A stretch of DNA of 64,000 bases. Origin: Bacillus sp. 03113 (GTDB lineage: Bacteria; Bacillota; Bacilli; Bacillales; Cytobacillaceae). The stretch is taken from contig NZ_VATK01000013.1 in the NCBI RefSeq assembly GCF_006546985.1, positions 62,001-126,000 on the forward strand, written 5' to 3'. Shown here one piece after another: positions 27,089-34,796 of this stretch; the first letter of the stretch is position 1, and the number at the start of each line of letters is the position of its first letter. The position numbers were made by a program, and so were the translations under genes. A model generated the notes under the pieces. That model had not been told where the DNA came from, did no database searches, and worked only from the letters and a program-made list of their open reading frames with translations.

Positions 27089-27118
27089 CAATATAATATG
27101 TATTGGCCCTTCTCTCAA

Positions 27119-27233
27119 TTGCTTACGAGGTTAGCTGTCGGGTTAGAGAATGAGAGATCTCCTCTTACAAAGTAAGATACACCCCTAGAGTTAAGTGGTT
27201 CCCCCGGTCTTAAATAAGATTCAGCAAGGTTTT
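27119..27233 (-). ncRNA. ydaO-yuaA type c-di-AMP riboswitch
   Basis: The minus-strand leader contains the class hallmarks in order: TTGCTGAATCTT, GACCGGGGGAACC, GGGGTGTATC, and CTAACCCGACAGCTAACCTC followed by GTAAGC. The class senses c-di-AMP and turns off K+ uptake genes at high ligand levels. The position upstream of a Ktr channel gene matches its known regulon. Confidence 0.94.
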
Positions 27234-27251
27234 AGTGTTTTTGATGATCTA

Positions 27252-27280
27252 AAAATACTACTCGTGTGAAGGATTGTCAA
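27252..27280 (-). promoter_or_regulatory. Predicted sigma-A promoter of the c-di-AMP riboswitch transcript
   Basis: On the minus strand TTGACA (27275-27280), a 17-base spacer and TATTTT (27252-27257) lie just upstream of the aptamer. Confidence 0.6.
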
Positions 27281-27318
27281 TCGTTGCTTGGAAAGAAGTG
27301 TATTTTTTTCGAATAAGA

Positions 27319-27353
27319 GAAAAAGCCAGTGATAATAATCACTGACTTTTTTA
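27319..27353 (-). terminator. Terminator after dps
   Basis: The stem AGTCAGTGAT with ATCACTGGCT is followed by TTTTTC on the minus strand, 22 bases after the dps stop codon. Confidence 0.8.
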
Positions 27354-27374
27354 AATAAAAAGAATATTATTAAT

Positions 27375-27833
27375 TTATTCACCTAAGTATGCAGTTAGCA
27401 TCCAAATATGTGTATCATTTTTTTCCACAAGTTCGATCCCGAAATCGTGTGTTACTGAATCATTTTCAGATTCCGCAAGAGCGGCAAGAGCTTTTAATTC
27501 TTCATTTAATTGTTTGTAATCTTTTACAAGAGAGGCAACCATTTCATTCGTTGTTTTTTCACCTGATGCTTCGGTCAACGTTGTTGTATTCAAAAATTCT
27601 TTCAAAGTTGAAATTGGTTCTCCGCCAATAGCTAATAAACGTTCCGCAGCTTGGTCGACAACTCCAGCTGCTTCATCATATAATTCTTCAAATTTTGCGT
27701 GAAGGGTAAAGAATGAAGGACCTTTTACATACCAATGGAAATGATGAAGCTTCGTATAAAGTACACTCCAGTTTGCGATTTGCGTGTTTAATGAAACTTG
27801 TAATTGAGTAGTTACTGTAGATTGAACTGCCAT
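27375..27833 (-). CDS. dps: Dps-family ferritin-like DNA-protection protein
   Basis: A 152-residue Dps/MrgA-type protein. Ferroxidase-site residues are visible in LHHFHWYVKGPSFFTLHAKFEELYDE, followed by the family helix EAAGVVDQAAERLLAIGG. It forms dodecamers that oxidise and store iron and protect DNA in oxidative stress. AGGAGG lies just upstream of the ATG. A PerR-like palindrome lies further upstream, which fits mrgA-type control. Confidence 0.92.
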   Translation of the reverse strand: MAVQSTVTTQLQVSLNTQIANWSVLYTKLHHFHWYVKGPSFFTLHAKFEELYDEAAGVVDQAAERLLAIGGEPISTLKEFLNTTTLTEASGEKTTNEMVASLVKDYKQLNEELKALAALAESENDSVTHDFGIELVEKNDTHIWMLTAYLGE

Positions 27834-27898
27834 TTTTATTACCTCCTAATTATTTATAAGTTAATTATATCAAATATTAAATTAAAATCAATACTAAA

Positions 27899-27913
27899 TT
27901 AAAATAATTTTAA
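27899..27913. promoter_or_regulatory. PerR-like box upstream of dps
   Basis: TTAAAATAATTTTAA matches the PerR consensus TTATAATNATTATAA at 12 of 14 specified positions and is a perfect palindrome, 66 bases before the dps start. AT-rich surroundings raise the chance of a random match. Confidence 0.45.
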
Positions 27914-28057
27914 ATTTATATTTAATATAATCAAAACTGTTAAAGGAATGAAAGATCTTTTTTTAAAGTACCCAAAATGTATGCTCTGTATTAATAAAAG
28001 AAACAGCTGCTCTTAGTTCATAGTGAGCAGCATTTTCTTTTATTTTTAGGAAAGTAT

Positions 28058-28291
28058 AATTTTTTGAAGGTAGACTGGTGTCTAGCTCCGACGTACAGGA
28101 CGTACTAGTGCCGATGTTGCCACAGGTCGTGGCGTTCTTAATCGACCAGCACCCTATCGACTAGAAGTGCTTCCCTCATCTCGTCTACGATAAGTCGAGA
28201 ACGAACGACTACCGTCCTTCGACTCTCCTATATCTCCACTCGATTCAGTTCAGTACTTTACATCGATGAGCAAGGGCGCTTCCGCTTTTCT
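28058..28291 (+). repeat. Mosaic intergenic repeat, copy R3
   Basis: It has lead-in TTTTTTGAAGGTAGACTGG, GTGTCTAGCTCC, the shared core module CGACGTACAGGACGTACTAG with a GCCAC/GTGGC hairpin, then a copy-specific segment, and ends GGGCGCTTCCGCTTTTCTT. The end abuts the stop codon of the RodA-type gene. Confidence 0.78.
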
Positions 28292-29460
28292 TACTCTGAA
28301 GAAAACATATACGATTTATGATGAAATCGTATACTAAATATTAATCCCATTGCCATCATATTTCCCATTAAAGAGCTTCCACCATAACTAATAAACGGAA
28401 GTGGAATTCCTGTAATTGGAAGGACTTGAATCGTCATCCCGATATTTTGGAATACGTGAAAAGTAATCATACAAATGATACCTACACACAAATATGTATT
28501 AAAGGAATCAGTTGTATCCAAAGCAGTTTTGATTAAATGATAAATTAATAGGAAAAATAAACTAACAACAATACTGCTCCCGATAAATCCATATTCTTCT
28601 CCAATGACACTGAAAATAAAATCAGTATGATTCTCAGGTATATGCACTTTACTATCCCCAAGCCCATTCCCAGTTAATAGTCCTGAACCGATTCCTTTTA
28701 AAGAATTTAGTAATTGATACCCAGTAGTTGGATTACTTGCTGGATCTAACCAAGAATATATACGATCAAATTGGTATGGCATTACATGTAAGTACTTTTC
28801 AAGTATACTTGGAGCCCATATTACAAAATATAAAATCGTTCCAGCGATAGTAGCTCCCATTCCATAAATAGGTAAAATAATTCTCCAAGAAATTCCTGAA
28901 GCAAATATCATACCTGTCATGATAGCCAGAATGACAAGAGAAGTACCTAAATCAGGCTGACACATAACAAGAACAATTGGCAGAAAAGTAATGAAACCGA
29001 TTTTAATTAATAAATAAAAATCTGTCTTCAACGTTTTGATTATCGTTTTTTCATTATGCTGAAAAACGATATTTGCTAATGCCAGGATTAGAAAAACTTT
29101 CATAAATTCTGAAGGCTGAATGGTACCAATAAACGGAAGCTTAAACCAGCTTTGTGCATTATTAATAGAGGGTGTGAATTTCGTTATTGGTGAGACAGCT
29201 AAAATAAACAGTAGAATAATCCCAAATCCATAGAGTCCCCAAGTGATTTTTCTAATTTGTTCACTATCAAAGTACATAAATCCTGCTATAATAATGACTC
29301 CTATTACATACCATCGGATTTGTTTAAATAAATAATTGTCCTTTGGTATTGCTGTTTGTTGTGCACTATAGATGGCAACGCAGCTAACAATAAAAAATAA
29401 GAGCAAAAGTAAGCATAATGTCCAATCAAATCGATCTATTGGTTTTGATGATCGTTTCAT
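28291..29460 (-). CDS. rodA: RodA/FtsW-family SEDS protein
   Basis: A 389-residue membrane protein with about ten helices. It has SEDS motifs GTIQPSEFMK, CQPDLGTS, ENHTDFIFSVIGEEYGF and GIPLPFISYGGSS. SEDS proteins polymerise lipid II glycan strands with a partner class B PBP. Sequence length and motifs favour the RodA (elongation) branch over FtsW or SpoVE, but no adjacent PBP gene supports this. The ATG at 29460 lies 8 bases after AAGGTG; a GTG three codons earlier is less likely. Confidence 0.85.
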   Translation of the reverse strand: MKRSSKPIDRFDWTLCLLLLLFFIVSCVAIYSAQQTAIPKDNYLFKQIRWYVIGVIIIAGFMYFDSEQIRKITWGLYGFGIILLFILAVSPITKFTPSINNAQSWFKLPFIGTIQPSEFMKVFLILALANIVFQHNEKTIIKTLKTDFYLLIKIGFITFLPIVLVMCQPDLGTSLVILAIMTGMIFASGISWRIILPIYGMGATIAGTILYFVIWAPSILEKYLHVMPYQFDRIYSWLDPASNPTTGYQLLNSLKGIGSGLLTGNGLGDSKVHIPENHTDFIFSVIGEEYGFIGSSIVVSLFFLLIYHLIKTALDTTDSFNTYLCVGIICMITFHVFQNIGMTIQVLPITGIPLPFISYGGSSLMGNMMAMGLIFSIRFHHKSYMFSSE

Positions 29461-29575
29461 AGAATACACACCTTATTTCAATAATATAATAAAAAATTTG
29501 TCATAAATTTCTATGTATGTATTTATAGACGAAACAGTAGAAGCAAGGGTTTCCTAAATCGTTAGGAAAGATGAA

Positions 29576-29618
29576 ATAAAAAGTGCCAACCACCTAAAAA
29601 GATGATTGACACTTTTTA
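29576..29618 (-). terminator. Terminator after mgtE
   Basis: On the minus strand AAAAAGTGTCAA pairs with TTGGCACTTTTT around a loop, followed by ATTTC. It ends just before the mgtE stop region. Confidence 0.7.
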
Positions 29619-29620
29619 TT

Positions 29621-30979
29621 TCACATTAAATGTTTTATAAACATAGTTGCAATTCCAAAGTAAATCACGAGTGAAAATATGTCGTTCAATGTTGTAATGA
29701 GAGGTCCCGAAGCAACGGCGGGATCTATTTTAAAATGATAAAGGATAAGTGGAATAACTGTTCCTGCTAGTGTCCCTATGATTAATGTAAAAAAGAGCGA
29801 GCAGCCTACGACTAAACCTAATATAGGATTTCCTTGCCAAAAATAGGCGATCAAGGAGATGAGAATGGCACATGAAAGCCCTATAATGGCACCAACTAGT
29901 AACTCTCGAAAAACAAGCTTAGAAACGGTCTTTTTATCAATATCGTGTGAAATAAGTCCACGTACGACAACAGCAAGCGATTGGGTCCCAGTATTTCCTG
30001 TCATACCAGATATCATTGGCATAAAAAAAGCAAGAGCTACTACTTTTTCCAGAGTTGCTTGATAGCTGCTAATGATACTGCCAGAAACAAGTCCTATAAA
30101 TAAGAGAAGAATAAGCCAAGGTAATCTTCTATAGGAAGCGACAAAAGCTTTTGTGTCAAAATCAATGGATTTTCCAGATGCTGATAGCTTCTCTATGTCT
30201 TCATTTGCTTCTTTCATGACAACATCAATCATATCATCGAATGTAACAATCCCCATAAGGGTTTCGTTTTCATCTACAACTGGAATAGCTAGGAAATCAT
30301 ATTTCTGAATGATATGTGCAACTTCTTCTTGGTCGGTTGTGACAGAAACGGAAATAACACGTTCGTACATAATATTGCGAATGATCTCTTGGGGCTCAGC
30401 GATAAGCAAGTCTCGATAAGACACAACACCTACAAGCTTGCGATCATGATCTATGACATAAAGATAATTAATGGTTTCAGCAAATTCGGCAAACGTTTTT
30501 AGCTTATCGACAGCTTCACGAACGGAATAGTAATCGCGAATCCATACAAACCGATTCGTCATTAGACGTCCAGCTGTTTCAGCTGGATAGTTCATAATGT
30601 CTTGAACGATTTTTGATTCTTCCAGTTTCATTCCAGCTAAAAGTGCTTCCATTTTCTCTGGAGATAAATCATCCAATAAAGAAGCTAAATCGTCATTATC
30701 CATTAAATCAAGGACTTTACCAGTTTTTTCGATCCCAAGCTTATTTAAAACTTCGATTTGTTGATCACGATTCAGTTCTTCAATTAATTTCGCTAATAAA
30801 TCGATATTTAAGTAAAGAAGGAATTTGGTCCTATGCTTTTCGGGAAGGTTCTCATAAATTTGAGCAATATCATACGGCTGGAGTTCATCTACGATGAGCT
30901 CAAATTCATTTTTCTTGTTTTCTTTTAATGCTTTTATTACGTGAAGTGTGATTTGGTTTTCTGAAAGATTTTTAATCAT
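29621..30979 (-). CDS. mgtE: Magnesium transporter MgtE
   Basis: A 452-residue MgtE: N-terminal superhelical domain (about 1-125) with LLDDLSPEKMEALLAGM, two CBS domains (about 130-255), a connecting helix, and five membrane helices with the pore motif MPMISGMTGNTGTQSLAVVVRG. It forms a Mg2+-gated channel for Mg2+ uptake. The ATG at 30979 follows GGAAGGAGC; longer upstream extensions lack this. No convincing M-box riboswitch was found in the leader. Confidence 0.93.
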   Translation of the reverse strand: MIKNLSENQITLHVIKALKENKKNEFELIVDELQPYDIAQIYENLPEKHRTKFLLYLNIDLLAKLIEELNRDQQIEVLNKLGIEKTGKVLDLMDNDDLASLLDDLSPEKMEALLAGMKLEESKIVQDIMNYPAETAGRLMTNRFVWIRDYYSVREAVDKLKTFAEFAETINYLYVIDHDRKLVGVVSYRDLLIAEPQEIIRNIMYERVISVSVTTDQEEVAHIIQKYDFLAIPVVDENETLMGIVTFDDMIDVVMKEANEDIEKLSASGKSIDFDTKAFVASYRRLPWLILLLFIGLVSGSIISSYQATLEKVVALAFFMPMISGMTGNTGTQSLAVVVRGLISHDIDKKTVSKLVFRELLVGAIIGLSCAILISLIAYFWQGNPILGLVVGCSLFFTLIIGTLAGTVIPLILYHFKIDPAVASGPLITTLNDIFSLVIYFGIATMFIKHLM

Positions 30980-31296
30980 ACTTCTCACGCTCCTTCCTCG
31001 AGATGTCATAGGTTGTCATTCCATGATTATTATATGAAATATAAAACTTAATTGAAATGAAAGTTTTGTAAAAATAAAAAACTATTTGGAAATTATTTTT
31101 TTTATAAAAAAATTTAATGAAAAAATAATATAAGATATTGTGTTTGCTTTTTGGTAAAATATGAAGTGGAGAATGGACAGATAAGAGTCGTATTGGTATT
31201 ACAGATAGTCTCAATAAAAGATTAAAAACTAACCTAATGAAGTACATTGATTATCTAGCTTTCATGATCTTCACATTTCTTAAAGGCTAAGAGTTA

Positions 31297-31494
31297 AGTT
31301 TTCGGAACTGCGACCAGTGTCTAGCTCCGACATACAGGACGTACTAGTGCCGATGTTGCCACAGGATGTGGCGTTTTTAATCGACCAGCGCCTAGCTGCT
31401 CGGATCATAAACCACAATACGCAAGTCAATCAGGATTTTCTGCGTGATACACCTTATGCTTTTCGCCGATAGGCGGGCGCCTTACGCATTTCTT
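31297..31494 (+). repeat. Mosaic intergenic repeat, copy R4
   Basis: It combines two core modules: the GACATACAGGACGTACTAGT module shared with R3 and R6, and the CGCCTAGCTGCTCGGATCA module shared with R1. It begins with AGTGTCTAGCTCC and ends GCGCCTTACGCATTTCTT, as in R2. Confidence 0.78.
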
Positions 31495-31532
31495 ATTTCA
31501 CCTTTGTTATTTTTAATTCGGGGGTTTCAATT

Positions 31533-32309
31533 ATGAAAAGAAAGAACCAAGACATCCATGAAGTCATATATGTTCATTTAAATGAAGCAGAGCACTATGT
31601 CCTGTCTTATGGTATTGAATTTTCGGAATTTTATTATTCTTTATCTGACTCATTAAATCAATTACTCTTATTAGAGCATTCATTTGACGATGGTGATTTT
31701 AATGTACATACCCTTCTTGAGTTTGCTTCAAAGAAAAAACTAAAAAGTTTGGCAGAAGATGATGTATATGCATATGGAAACTTTTGTTGGATAGATTTTG
31801 AAGAGTTGGATGGGTTAAATGAACTTCCTGGACAAGCAATTGCAGAGCTTCTTTACCTAGGGCATCTTATGGATCACCTGAAACCGCCGTTTTACAACTA
31901 TCTAAACAACCAATTTGTCTATTTGGCTCATGATGATGGTTGGTATAACAAAACCTATTATCGCAGCTTAAATGATTTTCATAAAATGCTTGGGGATGTC
32001 ATTGCGTATAAAAAAAGTCATTTAAAGCTGGAAAAATCATTGTTAGGAATTAAAAAAAAGAAACAGTATCCATCAGTACCAATTGAGGTAATTGTTCCTT
32101 TAATTGAAATGATGAAGGAAGGGATCGTTATTTCTCTTCAAAAAATTTGGCAAAATCGAAATCGAATGGAGATTCCAATTTGGGTTTTAGGAGATTTTTC
32201 TGATATGGACAACATGTATGATGAGTACGAGAAGGTTTCCAATCAACAAAGTGATGCTAAACTTATATTTGATAAAAAGACAAGAGAATGGAAAGTAAAT
32301 ATATATTAA
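31533..32309 (+). CDS. Hypothetical protein conserved in Bacillaceae
   Basis: A 258-residue soluble protein that I do not recognise with confidence. It is acidic in the first half (ELDGLNELPGQAIAELLYLGH) and has a lysine-rich middle (LLGIKKKKQYP) and many aromatic residues. No signal peptide or membrane helix is visible. Codon use looks like the neighbours, and a GGGGG sequence precedes the ATG. It is a single-gene unit between repeat R4 and the cobalamin riboswitch. Confidence 0.75.
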   Translation: MKRKNQDIHEVIYVHLNEAEHYVLSYGIEFSEFYYSLSDSLNQLLLLEHSFDDGDFNVHTLLEFASKKKLKSLAEDDVYAYGNFCWIDFEELDGLNELPGQAIAELLYLGHLMDHLKPPFYNYLNNQFVYLAHDDGWYNKTYYRSLNDFHKMLGDVIAYKKSHLKLEKSLLGIKKKKQYPSVPIEVIVPLIEMMKEGIVISLQKIWQNRNRMEIPIWVLGDFSDMDNMYDEYEKVSNQQSDAKLIFDKKTREWKVNIY

Positions 32310-32403
32310 AAAAGTATAGTTTCCCAAAATCTTAAACAAACTAACGGAAGTTTCAGGTTCAATATAAAATAAAAAAGTTTGTCATTTCCTCAGCATCATA
32401 GTG

Positions 32404-32409
32404 TATAAT
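32404..32409 (+). promoter_or_regulatory. Probable -10 box of the cobalamin operon
   Basis: A perfect TATAAT lies 35 bases before the riboswitch. TTGTCA at 32379-32384 is the nearest -35 candidate, with a long 19-base spacer. Confidence 0.5.
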
Positions 32410-32439
32410 CACTTTAGCGTGAAATTTCATACATAATGA

Positions 32440-32605
32440 ATTCAGGTGCTTTCTTTTGAAAGCTTAAAAGGGAAGTTGGTGAAAATCCAACGCGATCCCG
32501 TCACTGTAATTGGGAGCAATCTGCACGATTTGTCACTATACAAGATATGTATGGGAAGACGCAGAAAGCGATGATCAAAAGCCAGGAGACCTGCCTCATT
32601 CATCA
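32440..32605 (+). ncRNA. Adenosylcobalamin riboswitch
   Basis: Landmarks occur in order: AGGTGC, AAAAGGGAAG, GGTGAAAATCCAACGCG, CCCGTCACTGTAA, GGGAAGACGC and finally the B12 box AAAGCCAGGAGACCTGCC. The element precedes btuF and a large cobalamin salvage operon, which it should switch off when adenosylcobalamin is plentiful. Confidence 0.95.
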
Positions 32606-32678
32606 CACAAAAAACCTACGAGGATAGGGATGTGCTTATGAAGACGAGTGTCATGGTTGTTTTTTTCAACTAGCCTTT

Positions 32679-32716
32679 CAAGCATCTCTACTATGTGGGG
32701 ATGCTTTTTATTTTAG
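32679..32716 (+). terminator. Riboswitch-associated terminator
   Basis: AAGCATCTCTA pairs imperfectly with TGGGGATGCTT and is followed by TTTATTTTA, between the B12 box and btuF. Confidence 0.7.
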
Positions 32717-32803
32717 TTAGGAAAAAAAGACAGTTAAGTTCTGCCCTAACTTTATGTTTTTTGCGCGAGAACCTTAATTATGATTTATAGGAGGAATTGC
32801 ACA

Positions 32804-33766
32804 GTGAAAAGATTATATTCATTGTTAATGGCTGTAATGCTTGTGTTAGGGGTACTAACAGCATGTGGCCAAACGAATAACCAAAACAGCTCAAACGAGA
32901 AAAAGACAGAGCAAACGGAACAAGCAGCATTTCCGGTAAAGATAAAAGATGCTGGCGATAATGAGGTTGTTATCGATAAGAAGCCCGAAAAAATTGTCTC
33001 TTTAATTCCGAGTAATACAGAGATTGCCTTTGAATTAGGACTTGGGGATGAAATAGTTGGCGTTTCTGAATTTGATAATTATCCTGAAGAAGTAGCCAAA
33101 AAGGAAAAAGTAGGCGGAATGGATTTTAATGTTGAAAAAATTATTTCCTTAAAGCCGAACCTAGTATTGGCTCATGCTTCTAGTGCTCATAACTCTAAAG
33201 AGGGCTTGCAGCAGCTTAAAGATGCTGGCATTACGGTACTTGTTGTAAATGATGCTCAAAATTTTGATCAAGTGTATGATTCTATCGAAATGATTGGGAA
33301 AGCTACTGGTGAAAAAGCAAAAGCAGACACCCTTGTTGACGAGATGAAAAACAAGATCGCTGACATTAAGAAAAAAGCAGCAGACATTCAAGCCGCAGAT
33401 AAGAAAAAGGTATATGTTGAAATATCTGGTGCTCCAGACGTTTACTCTACAGGGAAAAATACATTTATGGATGAAATGTTGTCAGTTATAAATGCCGAAA
33501 ACATTATTACTGAAGATGGTTGGGTTAAGGTTGATCCAGAAGAAGTCATTAAACAAAATCCGGATGTGATCGTTACAACATATGGATATTATGTAAAAGA
33601 TGCAGTCGATCAAGTATTAAACCGAGAAGGCTGGCAGAATGTTAGTGCGATTAAAAATAAACAAGTAGTAGATGTCGATTCTGACAAAGTGACTCGTTCA
33701 GGTCCAAGAATCGTTGAAGGGGTAGAGGAGCTTGCAAAAGCAGTTTATCCAGACGTGTTTAAATAA
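32804..33766 (+). CDS. btuF: Cobalamin/cobinamide-binding lipoprotein BtuF
   Basis: A 320-residue solute-binding protein of the FecCD/BtuF class. The signal VKRLYSLLMAVMLVLGVLTAC ends in lipobox LTAC. The body has the BtuF pattern KIVSLIPSNTEIAFELGLGDEIVGVS. It starts with GTG after TAGGAGGAA; the in-frame ATG at 32780 would include that site. It captures cobalamin or cobinamide outside the cell for BtuCD and corresponds to YvrC of B. subtilis. Confidence 0.92.
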   Translation: MKRLYSLLMAVMLVLGVLTACGQTNNQNSSNEKKTEQTEQAAFPVKIKDAGDNEVVIDKKPEKIVSLIPSNTEIAFELGLGDEIVGVSEFDNYPEEVAKKEKVGGMDFNVEKIISLKPNLVLAHASSAHNSKEGLQQLKDAGITVLVVNDAQNFDQVYDSIEMIGKATGEKAKADTLVDEMKNKIADIKKKAADIQAADKKKVYVEISGAPDVYSTGKNTFMDEMLSVINAENIITEDGWVKVDPEEVIKQNPDVIVTTYGYYVKDAVDQVLNREGWQNVSAIKNKQVVDVDSDKVTRSGPRIVEGVEELAKAVYPDVFK

Positions 33767-33774
33767 GAAGAAAG

Positions 33775-33803
33775 GAGCGGCTTATGTGATAGCCGCTTTT
33801 TTT
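33775..33803 (+). terminator. Terminator-like hairpin spanning the btuC start codon
   Basis: AGCGGCT (33776-33782) pairs with AGCCGCT (33791-33797) around the loop TATGTGAT and is followed by a T run. The loop holds the probable btuC GTG start, and the 5' arm overlaps its ribosome binding site. It may lower btuC expression relative to btuF. Confidence 0.6.
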
Positions 33804-34793
33804 CTCATTGTCTCCATTTTCCTTGCTATTTCAGTAGGAACTGTTTCTGTCCCAATGAAGGACTTTATTCAAATTATTTTGGTTGAAGTGTTTCATGTGA
33901 TTCCGAAGGATCAAGTAGATCAGGGCTTATCAGCCATTGTCATGAATATTCGTATTCCACGTGTTATTCTTGCAGGTATAGTAGGGGCTTCTCTTGCCAT
34001 TGCGGGAGCAGCTTTTCAGGGGTTATTAAGAAATCCTTTAGCTGACCCCTATACGTTAGGGGTTTCATCTGGTGCTTCTGTAGGAGCTGTTTTGACAATA
34101 TTCTTTCACTTAAGCATCCCTTTTTTGGGTCTTTATACTTTACCCTTACTAAGCATTGCTGCTTCATGGATTACGATTTTGTTCGTCTTATTATTTGCAC
34201 AAAAAGTAGAACGATCGATGCGAGTTGAGACAATCATTCTTACAGGCATTATTTTTAGTTCCTTTCTGGGTGCTTTTATCTCTTTAATGATTGCCTTAAC
34301 TGGCGAAGAGCTTAGACAAATCATTGGCTGGCTTCTTGGAGGAGTTTCGATGAGAGGCTGGGCTTATATTCAAATCATTTTTCCTTTTTTCATCATTGGC
34401 TCCATCATCCTTATTATCAATGCTAATGAACTAAATGCTCTTACCTTTGGCGAAGAAAAGGCGCATCATCTAGGTGTGAATGTTCAAAAAAGGAAGATGC
34501 TTATTTTAACAGCAGGGTCTATTTTGACTGGAGCAGCAGTAGCTGTTTCAGGAACGATTGGCTTTGTTGGTCTAGTGATCCCGCATTTAACGCGCTTATT
34601 ATGGGGATCTGATCATAAGCATTTATTACCTTTATCGATTTTAACTGGAAGTGGCTTTTTAATATTAGCTGATTTGGCTGCGCGAACCGTTCTTTCTCCA
34701 AGAGAGCTGCCTATTGGTGTTATTACCGCCTTAATTGGGGCGCCGGTTTTTGCGTTGATATTGATGAATAGAAGAAGAGAAGGAAGAGGGTAA
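33786..34793 (+). CDS. btuC: Cobalamin ABC transporter permease BtuC
   Basis: A 335-residue FecCD-family permease with about ten helices and the family patterns IRIPRVILAGIVGASLAIAG and GLVIPHLTRLLWGSDHK. The GTG at 33786 follows AAAGGAG by 8 bases and lies 19 bases after btuF. A longer frame starting inside btuF has no such site. It corresponds to YvrB. Its start is inside a hairpin (see the terminator-like feature). Confidence 0.9.
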   Translation: MIAAFFLIVSIFLAISVGTVSVPMKDFIQIILVEVFHVIPKDQVDQGLSAIVMNIRIPRVILAGIVGASLAIAGAAFQGLLRNPLADPYTLGVSSGASVGAVLTIFFHLSIPFLGLYTLPLLSIAASWITILFVLLFAQKVERSMRVETIILTGIIFSSFLGAFISLMIALTGEELRQIIGWLLGGVSMRGWAYIQIIFPFFIIGSIILIINANELNALTFGEEKAHHLGVNVQKRKMLILTAGSILTGAAVAVSGTIGFVGLVIPHLTRLLWGSDHKHLLPLSILTGSGFLILADLAARTVLSPRELPIGVITALIGAPVFALILMNRRREGRG

Positions 34794-34796
34794 AGG

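Noticed and set aside
26936-27118. 60-codon minus-strand frame upstream of the K+ channel gene
   Set aside because: It overlaps the expression platform of the c-di-AMP riboswitch and has no family resemblance.
31010-31260. Possible M-box (Mg2+) riboswitch before mgtE
   Set aside because: The minus strand has CTTCATTAGGTTAG and GAGAC, which recall the M-box start, but the central GCTGCTGCCC, ACGCCAATGGG and later conserved blocks are absent.
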